Assembly (NCBI RefSeq): GCF_030272615.1 | Contig: NC_081405.1 | Location: 22,893,772-22,957,771 of the forward strand | Length of the DNA: 64,000 nucleotides | Source: Cryptomeria japonica | Lineage: Eukaryota; Streptophyta; Pinopsida; Cupressales; Cupressaceae | Reading direction: 5' to 3' | Shown: in pieces, positions 1-10,579 of the stretch | Numbering within the stretch: position 1 is the first letter of the stretch | How the letters are laid out: each line of letters begins with the position of its first letter | The notes under the pieces: generated by a model | Seen by the model: only the letters and a program-made list of their open reading frames with translations | Databases searched by the model: none | What the model was told of the DNA's origin: nothing | Made by a program: the position numbers and the translations under genes

Positions 1-69
1 GATGCAATATCCTCTCATAAAGTGTAGAAGGTGCCACAACAAAAACGAGTACCTAACTATAGCAAAGTT

Positions 70-1018
70 GGAGAATGAAATTCAGTTTGTAAATTGCAGA
101 AAAATGAGATATACAATTTGCGAATTGAGTTCCAAATTAGGGCATAAGAGGTAATGAAATTCAATGTCAAAACAAGGGCAAAACAGGCAATGAAATTTAG
201 TGTGTAAATTGGAAACAACAAAAATTATAGACAAAACTAAATAATGTAAGGTTGAAGACCTTACCTCGAAAAGCTAGAAACTCGACTACAAAAAGCCACA
301 ATACAAAAACAGCCGAAATTGGATATATATATATATATATATCATTGATGGTTGTTGTAAGTTCATTTTTGACGGTGTGCGTTTAACAAACATGGGTATG
401 GGCATACAGAACATTTGTTATTGTTCGAATGTGCAGAAGGGTGATGTGTGAGACAACGTAGAAAAACTCTGGGTTGGTGTTTGCAGGGTTGTGAGGGTTC
501 ATTCCATTATGTATTCAGGTTTAAAGGCAATGGAGGTGAGGTGTTTTAGATTGATGGGCATTGTTAATTGACCTTGTGTTGTTTATTTTCTTAAAAAATT
601 GAAAAATTATTATTAGGGTATTACAAACAAAATTAAATCATAGTGCCCATGAAGCTGAATTTGTTAGCTAGCTATTTTGAATCATATACACAGCAAAAAA
701 ATCACAGTCAAATTTAAATAATCATGACTATTGAACTGATATATATATACAAATTACAGGGAAAATGAAATTAATATATATACAAATTACAATCAAGAGG
801 TAATGAAATTCACTGTCAAACTTGGGCCAAAACAAGTGATGAAATTCAATGTGTAAATTGGATAGATATATATAATTAATACTTGAAATTGCAGATATAC
901 GTAGATTCCTAATTAGGACACGAGGTAATGAAATTCATTGTCAAACTTGGGCCAAAAACAGGTGATCAAATTCAGTGTGTAAATTGCATAGATATATTTA
1001 ATTAATACTTGAAATTGC

Positions 1019-1058
<40 letters not shown>

Positions 1059-1290
1059 GGAAGGTGTGACAGCAAAATGAATACCTAATCAGGGCAAAAC
1101 AAGCAATGAAATTCACTCTTAAAATTGGAGCAAAACAGATAATGAAATTCATTGTGTAAATTGGAGATATATATATATGTACAGGGAAACGAATACCCAA
1201 TCAGGGCAAAACAAGCAATGAAATTCACTCTTAAAATTGGAGCAAAACAGGTAATCAAATTCATTGTGTAAATTGGAGATATATAATACC
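70..1290. repeat. Degenerate tandem repeat upstream of helicase fragment
   Basis: A loosely repeated unit built around ATGAAATTCA followed by GTGTAAATTGGA and often GGGCAAAACA recurs near 75, 155, 190, 790-860, 920-985, 1100-1165 and 1210-1280. The last copies are the most alike, with a period of about 110-130 bp. The block carries no credible coding sequence. It lies 5' of the helicase fragment and could be a minisatellite inside the same mobile element, but no element end is visible. Confidence 0.6.
1021..1053. repeat. (AT)n microsatellite
   Basis: Uninterrupted alternating AT dinucleotides. Shorter AT runs occur near 320-342 and 1430-1445. Confidence 0.9.
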
Positions 1291-1537
1291 TAATAATATA
1301 TATATGTATGTATGTATGTATGTGTCTCCAATAATTAGTAGGGCATTACATACAAAATTGAATCACAGTGCCCATGAAGCTGAAATTGTTATCCAACTAT
1401 TTTGAATCATATACACAGCAAAAAAATTAGTATATATATATATATACAAATTACAGACAGAACGAAATTCACACTATGAATTGCAGACACATATAAATAG
1501 TCGCGACCATAAAACACATAGAGGTACACGCACGTGC

Positions 1538-1563
1538 ACACACACACACACACACACACACAA
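1538..1563. repeat. (CA)n microsatellite
   Basis: CA dinucleotide run. Scattered TG and TA runs follow between 1670 and 1770, which is why both strands appear open here with meaningless Cys/Val or Ile/Tyr runs. Confidence 0.9.
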
Positions 1564-1794
1564 GCACACACATAAAATGTAATGTTTCTTGTGGGTTTCA
1601 TGGGATGTGGAGGTGGACAAGTTTCCGATGTAGAGTTCGAAAAAACCTTAGATCATTTTCTTTATTTTTGTGTATGTGTATGTGTGCATGTATTTATATC
1701 TATATATACACAGATATGTATATGTGTGTGTGTGCGTCTATATATATATATCTGTGTGTGTGTGTGTCTGCAAATACTACAGAAACATACAATC

Positions 1795-2110
1795 ATGAAT
1801 GTCTTACCCGCAAATTTTGAAACACATTGTAGGAGTGAGTTGCTTCTATATAAACACTTTCGTGATATCCCTAAAAATATAGGAACATCAAGGGAACAGA
1901 TAATTACAAATTGGAAATTATTTAAGGCCAATGCTTACTTGCGATGGCATATTAATGGGCTCAATGAACATTCGACAGCTCAAAGTAATGAAGACATTGA
2001 CCATGACGACTCTGAAAGAACAAATAATGCTAACCTTTATGAATGGGAGTACCTTTCACAGATGGGTGCATCGAATAACTTCAGCAAAAATGAACTTGAA
2101 ATGTTGGCAA
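1795..2110 (+). pseudogene. PIF1/Helitron-type helicase, upstream piece
   Basis: An open stretch from ATG 1795 encodes about 105 residues with patterns such as RSELLLYKHFRDIPKN and ANLYEWEYLSQMG. I take this as the region before the helicase core of a Helitron-type or stand-alone PIF1-like protein. The reading frame is cut at 2110 by the left LTR of the element at 2111-6414. The first codons after that element (6420) continue it in the same frame, so these are two halves of one gene. The true N-terminus is not visible, because upstream DNA is microsatellite. No Rep (HUH) domain was found, so an autonomous Helitron cannot be claimed. PIF1 helicases are ATP-dependent 5'-3' DNA helicases. Confidence 0.6.
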
Positions 2111-2889
2111 TGTTAGTTTAGGATCAGAATGATAACAGAAAGCAGAAAATAACAAATGCAACACACATAACAAAATGGTACCCTGGGAAAACCTCCCTCT
2201 TGGAGGTGAAAAACCCAGCAACAAAGATCCCAGATTATATTAATTAAACTCAATAGCAGATTTACAATCTTGCTTCACACATGAAATATACTTCAAATTA
2301 GGGCACACATTAGGGCAACTTATCTTGTTGTAGGTGATACGATATGCTGAAGGCTATGTCCTTGAATACTTCGCTGCCCTAGATGAAGTTCGTTGTTACT
2401 ATGAATGGATTCGGCAGCCTTGAAAGGAAGTTCGCCAGCCTTGTATGATGTTCACTCAGCCAAGTATGATGTTCGCCCAGCCAAGTATGATGTTTGCTCA
2501 ACCAAGAAAGTAATCAGGATGAATTCGCTGACTGAAACACTAATTCGCTTGACAAAGGCAAATAGTTGATCAGTAGACAGAGATAGTTCGTTGTATGTGA
2601 ATTGGTATTGAATGATTACAAATCAACTTGTATATATATGCCTCAATGCCTCCTAATAGACCCTAGGTCGGCCTTATTGTTTTGGCGCCAAGAATAAGAT
2701 AGACCTATAAATTACAAGTTGCATTCATATAGGTCTTGTCCAATACAATTACAAGTTACATATAGGTCTTGCTCAATTACAAGTTACATGTGACGCCCGA
2801 TTAGGGCCAGACTTAAACAATGTTTACATATCAAATTGAACCATCAATATGGCTATACATGAACACTCCTACCTAGCTACACATCAACA
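2111..2889 (-). repeat. 3' LTR of gag-only copia-type element
   Basis: Starts TGTTAGTTTAGGATCAG and ends CTACACATCAACA on the + strand. It matches 4432-4540 plus 5677-6414 over its length apart from small changes. It contains the CCTGGGAAAACCTCCCTCTTGG block shared in part with the LTRs at 34032 and 37536. Confidence 0.85.
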
Positions 2890-2898
2890 CTCCCTCTT
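2890..2898 (-). promoter_or_regulatory. Polypurine tract
   Basis: Read on the minus strand this is AAGAGGGAG directly before the TG of the 3' LTR, as expected for the plus-strand primer of reverse transcription. The same motif precedes the 3' LTRs ending at 34824 and starting at 29414. Confidence 0.75.
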
Positions 2899-2935
2899 AG
2901 CTAGGGAGGATTCCTTCTCAATAATCGAGCCACAT

Positions 2936-3345
2936 AGTGACAACCATCATGGCTACTCCCATGCAAATGAACACAACCACCATGGCTACTCCCAAAGGGT
3001 GGGTCCATCATGGCTACTCCCATGAATGAAATTACAAATGAACACAACCACCATGGCTACACCCAGAGGGTGGGTCCACCATGGCTACTCCCATGGATGG
3101 AAACCAAATAAACATCATGACGTTCACCATAGCTACTCCCAGAGGGTGAACAAACACAAGTGCTAAGTCATCGAATTTCTTCCATGACATCCACCATGCC
3201 TACTTGCAGAGGGTGTATCCACCATACCTACTCACAAAGCGTGGATAAACACAAGTGCTACATCATGGAATTTCTTCCATGACATCCACCAGGACTACTC
3301 GCAGAGGGTGGATCCACCATACCTACTTGCAGAGGGTGGAACAAG
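2936..3345. repeat. Internal tandem repeats of the copia-type element
   Basis: Repeats of the core CCATGGCTACTCCCAGAGGG with the hexamer GGGTGG appear about eight times in variable longer units. They carry no open frame. The sister element at 34032 has the same core in a regular 188-bp array. Confidence 0.75.
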
Positions 3346-3483
3346 GGCTTTCACCTCAAACTTCTCTCACAGAGAAGAATGCATTAACCAAAAGATGAGG
3401 CTTCCTCTGAAGCTGAAATGTTAGGCTCCCTCTGAAGCTGAAATGTCAGGCTCCTTCTGAAGCTAAACTGACATTTCCTCTTT

Positions 3484-4329
3484 TTAGAATAAGAAATCTT
3501 CTGAGTTGACATTTGACCTTGGCTCCTCTTGAGGTGTCCCTATGTCAACTTCCGCAGAAGAAGCTATAGGAGTAGACTTGAATTTGCACTCTCGAGCATA
3601 GTGACTATACTTATAACACCTAAAACATTGAATGTGAGATAAGTCCTTCCTTTTTTATTCAAAGACAGGATCTGATTCTTTGTCTCTATCCCACTTCCTT
3701 CTTCTGCCTCTTTCCATATGTGTAGCAAGGACTTGATTTTCTACATCATAATGATCACGCTCAATTCCTCTTGCTATCAATCTTGACTCTTCTTGAATGC
3801 AATCCGCACGAAGACGATCAAACTTGGGAAGTTTCGATCTTCCACTAATTCCTTGAATGTAAGACTCCCAGGATGCAGGAAGACCATTAAGAGCCAACAT
3901 GGTCAAGTCCTTGTTGTCAATAACATGACCAATAGAAGAGAGCTGATCTCTCAACTCAGAGATCCTCGTGAAGTAAGCAATAACAGTTTCTCCTTTTGCC
4001 ATCTTGATGTGATGAAGTTGTTGCTTTAAGGCTAGGGCACGGCTTGTGTTGTTGATCTCATACATCCCTTCCAATGTCTTGAGCATATCTCTGGCTGAAG
4101 ACATCTTGGAAATGATAGGCACAAGGTGGTCCTTCACGGAATCAATCAGGATCTTCTTTGCTTTGACAACATTCTTCTTGAATTGGAGTTTCTCTTCTTG
4201 ATCTTCAAGTTCAGGCTGATCTTTTCCTTCTACAATCTGAAGTAGATCGTTCTCTTCAAGTGCAATAAGAACTCTAGCCTAGTTCAAAGCTCTATCAAGT
4301 CTATCTTCAACCTTTAAACCGGTCACCAT
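3484..4329 (-). pseudogene. Copia-type gag polyprotein, decayed
   Basis: One frame from ATG 4329 to TAA 3484-3486 (about 281 codons) is broken only by TAG at 4279-4281 and TAA at 3652-3654. The middle part has the pattern of the UBN2/retrotran_gag_2 family: LKTLEGMYEINNTSRALALK, LHHIKMAKGETV and FTRISELRDQL. Near the C-terminus (about 3575-3620) is a CX2CX4HX4C zinc knuckle, CFRCYKYSHYAREC. Gag packages the element RNA into virus-like particles in the cytoplasm. The PBS lies about 90 bp upstream. There is no pol after it, so mobilisation would have needed a partner element. The internal stops mean no full product is made now. Confidence 0.85.
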
Positions 4330-4419
4330 CTTCAATGCAGGAAATTGTTTGATGAAGGTGAAGTAGGAGAGAGTGCTCTGCTATTGTCAAACAGTCTGAT
4401 CGCGATTGCTTCAAACCTT

Positions 4420-4431
4420 GCTCTGATACCA
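4420..4431 (-). promoter_or_regulatory. Primer binding site, initiator tRNA-Met
   Basis: The minus strand reads TGGTATCAGAGC immediately after the 5' LTR end (CTAACA), the classic PBS of plant copia elements. Confidence 0.9.
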
Positions 4432-6414
4432 TGTTAGTTTAGGATCAGACTGATAACAAAAAGTAGAAAATAACAAATGCAACACACATAACATAGCAGC
4501 ACCCTGGGAAAACCTTCCTCTTGGAGGTGAAAAAACCATCTGTATACACCTAAAAATGGTCTGAAGATAATTAATTAAATAAGCAATTATTTAATTAATC
4601 CCCCTTCCTAATTTAATTGAATTCATTAACAATTTTGATTAAATTATCCCTTTCATCTACTTATTAATAAATCTATGGATTTATTTAATAGGTTCATTTC
4701 AATGGTCCCCTTTGATTAATTAATTCAAATTAATTAATCCTCCCCCCATTTCAGTCAATTCTTCTAATCCCCTAATTAATTAAAACAAATCAATTTATGA
4801 GTTGTTGAAAATTAATTAGTCTTTTCCTATTATTTGAATTTTTAAATTCAAAATACCCACATGCCTCCTAACTTCTAACCACCTGACCTAACCATCCATC
4901 TAACCTAACTACTTGACCTTGGGTTTAACTAACCCTATCCTATCTTGCACATCCTAACCTCCTATGGTGTGGATATTCTCCTCTTGAGACACATGGCACT
5001 TAAGCCACATGTCTCCTCTCTTGAACACTTGCCCTCTTATGAGCAAGGCTCCTTGACACTTGTCACCACATAGATGACAAGTGTCCCTTCCTCCAACCTC
5101 TTCTCCAACCTCCTCCAATTTCACCCTTGATATCTTCAAACTCAATCTTGACCGTTGATTCCTGCCACCTCACCCCTGGCCTTGGAAATCCTATAAATAT
5201 CCCCCATTTTGGAGCACAAAGGATCCCATCTCATTATCAATTTAGGCATTGTTACTATAGGCATATCATTTGAGCATTGTTATAGGCAATTGCATTATAG
5301 CTTAATTTGATCATTTTCTAGCATAATTGTTGAACCATGTAGCTTAATCAGTCTCTTTTCTAGCTTAATTGCATCATCATCATAGCTTAATCATGCATAT
5401 CATTAGCTTAATAAGACTCTTGGATCAATCTAAGATAATCAATCTCATCTAGTTTGCATATCATTATCATTTCAAATCCTCCATCTAGGTGTAGTCAAGT
5501 CACTGGGATTGCTTATCCAGATCTGAGAGGAAATCCATACTCGCATCTCTTAGGAGGCGATAGGTCGCTTTGTCATGGTTTATCTTTCATTTGCTTTTAA
5601 TTTGCTAACCATGCTTGTAATAATCTATTGTGTGTTTGTGTTGCAGCTGCAAGTAACACACTTCACAGGCACGACACCATCAACAAAAGATCTCAAATTG
5701 TATTAATTAAACTCAGTAGCAAATTTACAATCTTGCTTCACACATGAAGAAAACTTCAAATTAGGGCACACACTAGGGCAACATATCTTGCTGTAGGCGA
5801 TACAATATGTTGAAGGCTTTGTCCTTGAATACTTCGCTGCCCTAGATGAAGTTCACTATTACTATGAATGGATTCAGCAGCCTTGAAAGGAAGTTCGCCA
5901 GCCTTGTGTGATGTTCGCTCAGCCAAGAATGATGTTAGCCCAGCCAAGTATGATGTTCGCCCAGCCAAGTATGATGTTTGCTCAGCCAAGAAAGTAATCA
6001 GGATGAATTTGTTGGACTAAAACACTAATTCGCTTGACAAAGGCAGATCATTGATCAGTAGACAGAGATAGTTTGTTGTATGTGAATTGGTATTGAATGA
6101 TTACAAATCAACTTGTATACATATGCCTCAATGCCTCCTAATAGACCTTAGGTCGGCCTTATTGTTTTGGCGCCAAGAATAGGATCAGACCTATAAATTA
6201 CAAGTTACATTCATATAGGTCTTGTCCAATACAATTACAAGTTACATATAGGTCTTGCTTGATTACAAGTTACATGTGATGCCCGATTAGGGCCAAACTT
6301 AAACAATGTTTACATATCAATTGAACCATCAATATGGCTAAGGCCGACAGGCCACTTAGCCATCAAGTGTACTAGGTCGGCCCTAGAAGGATTCGACCTA
6401 GCTACACATCAAAA
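4432..6414 (-). repeat. 5' LTR of gag-only copia-type element, interrupted
   Basis: Homologous to 2111-2889 but split by the solo LTR at 4541-5676. Without the insertion it is about 840 bp, a little longer than the other LTR because its right end keeps an extra segment around 6340-6400 (GCTAAGGCCGACAGGCC) that the left copy has lost. Confidence 0.85.
4541..5676 (+). mobile_element. Solo LTR nested in an LTR, TSD CCATC
   Basis: A 1136-bp insertion starting TGTATACACCTAAAAATGG and ending CACAGGCACGACA. It is flanked by perfect 5-bp copies of CCATC (4536-4540 and 5677-5681). It has no coding sequence. A TATA-like CTATAAATAT lies at 5191-5200. The start and the ATTAAATAA-rich first 150 bp resemble the gypsy LTR that begins at 58224, so I infer a related gypsy family. 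Reduction to one LTR implies LTR-LTR recombination after insertion. Confidence 0.9.
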
Positions 6415-6419
6415 GGGAA

Positions 6420-7246
6420 GGCGTGATTACGATATTAACCACAATTGGAACAACACTGTTGTTAATGAGCAGCTTGATATTGTTGTTGCCATCTTTATTG
6501 CCACAAAAAAACTGGAATACCAGCCCACCGTTCGCAAAACATCATCTTTGTTGAATGTTGCATACCAATTGGCAGCAAAGCAACAACTCACACTTGACAT
6601 TATTGTTCATCATCATACAGCTTCTAATAGCATAGCACCTTTACGAATGATTATACAAGGAACAATAGGAACTGGCAAATCGTTTCTAATAGATTGCATT
6701 AGGAAAAACATAAACAATGCTCCACATGTCAAAGACAATCCATTGCTTGTACTAGCTCCAACTGGTGTTGCTGCATACAATTTACAAGCAACCACAATCC
6801 ATGCAGGCCTTTGAATCCCTATTAAAGACATGTGCCCTCTAACAGGCCATTCTTTGTTGTTGTTTCAAAAACAATATAAACATTTAAAATACGTTATGAT
6901 AGATGAAATGAGTTTTTTGGGTCCTAAATTGATTTTTAAAAAAGATACCAAATTACGCCAAGCATTCCCTCATAAAGAGCATGAACCATTTGGAGGTATC
7001 TCTATAATTCTTGTTGGTGATCTTGGGCAGCTCCCCCCTGTAGTGAACAAACCTTTGTATGCTTCTCATTCAACAGCTCTTACTCTATGGCATTCTTTCA
7101 CAACAGTGGTCACATTAGATACAACTTTCTACCAGCAAGGGACATCTGGAACTCAACAAAGATTCCGAATTGTCCTTCACAATATTAAAAATGCATTGCC
7201 ATCCGCAAATTCTTATGGCTTGAGTGACTACATAATTAACTATTGA
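6420..7246 (+). pseudogene. PIF1-type DNA helicase, ATPase core
   Basis: Resumes the frame broken at 2110. Walker A is GTIGTGKSFLID (about 6662-6697). It is followed by LAPTGVAAYNLQATTIHAG (motif Ia region), Walker B as VMIDEMSFLG (about 6895-6924), and the sensor segment ILVGDLGQLPPV (about 7009-7044). These are diagnostic of PIF1/RecD-like superfamily 1B helicases. One in-frame TGA at 6812-6814 and a stop at 7244-7246 break it; a frame change near 7246 leads to the next piece. The family acts on 5' overhangs in DNA repair, or as the helicase half of Helitron transposases. A cellular copy cannot be excluded, but decay and TE context favour a mobile-element origin. Confidence 0.85.
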
Positions 7247-7253
7247 AGAAAAT

Positions 7254-7918
7254 AAAGAATTTGACCAATCGGTGCATCTTTTTGCAACCAATGACTCAGC
7301 TACGCTGCACAATAATAAAATGTTAAAACAATTAAACTTGCCAGTTGCTCGAAGCCTTGCTCAAATTGCAAAGCAACCTAATACTGAGTTTCAAAACGAT
7401 GAACAACTCCCATATGAGATCCTCCTTTGTATAAATCAGCAAGTAATGTTAATTGCCAACTTATGGATAGAAATTGGTCTTGTAAATGGCTCATTAGGCT
7501 ATATCAAATCCATTGTCTATGAAGTGAATTCAAAACCTCCAGATTTGCCAAAATAAGTTGTTGTGGAGTTACACTAGCCACCTTGGGATGTTGATAATCC
7601 AAAAGCTATTCCCATTTCTCCAATAACACAAGGAAGCCGTACACAGTTGCCCCTCACAATGGCTTGGGCTATTACTATTCACAAATCTCAAGGGTTAACA
7701 TTGAAAGAACAACAATAGATATTGGCAAAACTGAAAAACAAAGACTCACATTCATAGCTTTTTCCAAAGCAACATCACTTGAAGCTATACGCATAGAACC
7801 TGCTTTTCCTTTTGAAAGATATTCAAAATTGGGAAACAATGCTTATACTGCTCTAAGGAAAAAAGGGGAGGCCAGGTTGCAAGTACTCTCAGATCAAACA
7901 CTCAACTGCCACTTATGA
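7254..7918 (+). pseudogene. PIF1-type helicase, C-terminal part
   Basis: Continues the helicase in a shifted frame from about 7254: VHLFATND, later LPYEILLCINQQVMLIANL and GLVNGSLGYIKSIVYE, typical of the second RecA-like domain. Stops occur at 7554-7556 and about 7575. Then comes MAWAITIHKSQGLTL (about 7660-7700), the last helicase motif of PIF1/Helitron proteins. A second frame change just after it leads to IDIGKTEKQ, FIAFSKATSLEAIRI and a natural-looking end at 7916-7918. The order and length match the family, so the gene was full length when the 2111-6414 insertion struck. Lesions: one large insertion, at least three stops and two frameshifts. Confidence 0.8.
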
Positions 7919-9012
7919 AACGTGCTCATGCTGGTAAAAAGTATCAATTCATTATTGCACTTTCCCGTGTGGTTCATTTTCATTACTTCCTTCATTCCTA
8001 ACTAGAATTTTTTTCTTTGTAATGCATAATATGCACAGTTACCTTCTCAGCAAATAAATGTACAGTCAGGTATGTTTCAATTTCTCAATTGAACATTGTT
8101 TGAATCAATATTGTTTGGTTCAATTTTAATAGCTTTTTAACACTTGCTGCATTTTGTGGATATGGAAAAATAAACCACAGTTCAAAAAACTATCCTGATG
8201 CTGTTTAAATTCCAATCTTCCTCAAAGTACCAGGAAATTTGTTGCTTCTATATCACTTACTACATGTTGTTTGTTGCACAGGCTAGAAAATTACATGTCG
8301 TGGCAATTTCTCTTAATTGCTTCTTGAATTGAATTAATTATTATTGTTCACATCACATTATTATGTATTGCCACTCTTCAACATTTAACTTGATTCAATG
8401 ACTGCAACATTGATTGCCCATTCCTCACTTTCTACCATATGTTTACAGCTTTTTCAATTCTTCTTATTTTCAGAATCAATACCATGATTGTCTACAATAC
8501 ACACCCTCAACAATCATCAGCAGTCTTGTTGTTCAAACACCTCCTTCAAAGTCAAAAATGCTCTACTTGATCTTATTATCATCTTCAATGTTGCCTGAAC
8601 TTTGGATGATTATTATTTCTTTCATAAGCTAATTAATGCGCCTAGTATCAGAAAGTAAAATTATTATAAGAACAAGTACCCATTTTTCAGTTCTCAGCTT
8701 CTGTTTTATACACTTTCAATATACACTTCACTTCATCTTTCGTAACAACATTACATATATGTTTTCTCTTCAGCAACGAAGCACATTTCTGTTATACAAA
8801 CAACTGCTTTGAACTGAAAAGTGTGGTACTTGTTCTTATTTTGCTCTCGTTTTATCATTTCTTCTCTTGCCAGTAAAAAAAAAAACCAAAAAATACTTAA
8901 CACTTTGCATGAGCTTTGTGCAGAAACATGTCTGTTCAACTCAAGCAAAAAACAATCTGGTTTCAGCAACCATTGATGCCCCCAATCTTCCACAAGGGAT
9001 GCTACACCTTGA
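7919..9012. other. AT-rich DNA downstream of helicase, no gene seen
   Basis: About 1.1 kb without coding pattern, LTR ends or clear repeats. It may be the 3' non-coding part of the element that carried the helicase. Confidence 0.5.
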
Positions 9013-9137
9013 CCACATTAGGGGTATTGCCCCAAACCCCCACGAGGGGCACTACCCCTCAACCCCGTTAGGGGCGTTGCCATGAGAGGCACTATCCCTC
9101 AACCCAATTTGAGTCTTCGCTCCCAAACACCCACTAG
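9013..9137 (+). repeat. GC-rich hairpin-forming repeats, possible Helitron 3' end
   Basis: Short palindromes of the type AGGGGCACTACCCCT and GGGGTATTGCCCC are repeated with CTCAACCC spacers between about 9020 and 9105. CTAG at 9134-9137 is followed by T, as at a Helitron 3' end, but the hairpin-to-CTAG distance is longer than the usual 10-12 nt and no matching 5' TC end was identified. Confidence 0.35.
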
Positions 9138-9505
9138 TTATTGGAATCTCTTGTCATACAATAAATTTGATTACAATGACGAGATTTGGAAGTGGCAACT
9201 AGAATCAACAACTTAAACAATTGTCTTTATCACTATCATAATACCATTGTTCAGTGATGAAGTATCATACTATCAATATCAAAGACTCAAATGCCATTAT
9301 TATTATAAAATATAATAAAACCTTTAGTTTTGCACAAGAAAGGTAGAGGACAAATCAAAGGAGGTCAATGATGAACCAAAGGAGTCATTGCCTTCTAGTA
9401 GCAAGGTTGAGGTCAAGTTGGAGCGACAAACACAACCTTCAATGCCAAGGGAGGTGTTGCAACAAAGTGCATGGATCAGAACCTCCCTAAGTTTTCACTA
9501 GGTCA

Positions 9506-9518
9506 GGGAAAAGGGAGA
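9506..9518 (+). promoter_or_regulatory. Polypurine tract before LTR remnant
   Basis: GGGAAAAGGGAGA lies immediately before a TG-starting LTR-like segment. The 150 bp upstream (about 9346-9500) look like the 3' end of a decayed pol/3' region but no domain could be named. Confidence 0.5.
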
Positions 9519-10189
9519 TGTAAAATGTTGTAATATGCAATTTATAAATTATGATGATAATTTTTGGATGCAATCATCATAAATATATAAAGCATCTACC
9601 TAACTATCATATCAAGATCCTCCATGATGATGCAATTTTGTACTCAATTTATATTCAAATGAATCAAATTTAGTAGAAAAAGATTTTGCACTCATGTATG
9701 GACTCATTGGATATATTGTCATTGAATTTTGCAAAAAAAAAATGTGTTTTTAAAGAAATTTAAGCAAGTTTTTGATAGTTGAGCATTTCTTGAGTCTTTG
9801 CCGAGTCAAAAATTTTGGGTTTGTTGAATCCGAGTCTGCCAAGTGCCAACAAATTCTCGTATGTGTACGAGAATATGAGTACGAAGAAAAGATTACGAGA
9901 ATATTCTTTTAGGGTTAGGGTTAATTTTGTTAGCCAACTTTGTATGTTGCCTTAAAATTGCTTGTTATAAGTGGTTGGAATGTATAAGGCATTGTAATGT
10001 TGTTGTATTGATTTACTAGATAATAAGAAAAGATTGGCCAGTTGTTTCTCTGGTGGATGTAGCCCATCTTGGGTGAACCACATTAAATCTCTGTGTTATT
10101 TGTGTTGTCTGTGATTCTTCATCTTTGTGTAATTAATCTGCATATAATTGTTAATTTGTATTTGCTCCAGATCTGCCTAAACCCTAACA
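9519..10189 (+). repeat. LTR remnant
   Basis: Begins TGTAAAATGTTGTAATATGC after a polypurine tract and ends near AAACCCTAACA. The segment GGTGGATGTAGCCC with a following CTCTGTGTTATT is of a kind common near the 3' end of plant copia LTRs. No partner LTR or TSD is visible, so the ends are approximate. Confidence 0.5.
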
Positions 10190-10579
10190 GGTCTGGTAAC
10201 ATAGATTTCAAGTTGTGGATCTGTTGAGACGTATTCACACATCGCCCCATTGCAAATGGGGACCCCTACTTTTTGCTTTCTAGGGTTTGCTTTCTTGGTC
10301 TTTTAGGGTTTTGTCTATTAGCCTTTGCATGATGAGTGCTGTCAGGGGGATCGTTGGATGGCAGGCTCTGCTTGAGCTAGGATGAGTCAGTGGATGCTCC
10401 AAGTTAGGGTTTCTTTCAAGGTCTTCCTTAGGCTTAGTTTTGCTAGTTGTGTCTCGTTTGAGTTCGAGGAAGTCAGTGAGTGGTAGAGAAAATTGGCGAA
10501 AGACATGGAAGGAAATGTGTCTAGGATCATGTCCAAGGCAAAGTCAAGTAAGTTTGAAGGAGAATTGAGCTTAGAACAG

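Larger units (their letters stand above)
2111..6414 (-). mobile_element. Gag-only copia-type LTR retrotransposon with nested solo LTR
   Basis: Two LTRs of one family (2111-2889 and 4432-6414, the latter interrupted) flank about 1.5 kb of internal DNA. On the minus strand the order is 5' LTR, PBS for initiator tRNA-Met (4420-4431), a gag remnant, a tandem-repeat block, a polypurine tract (2890-2898) and the 3' LTR. The ends are TG/CA, with the last LTR base pair but one changed at 6413. The flanking 5-mers GGCAA (2106-2110) and GGGAA (6415-6419) fit a TSD with one later mutation. No protease, integrase, RT or RNase H is present, so the element is non-autonomous. A sister copy lies at 34032-38360. 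Confidence 0.85.
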
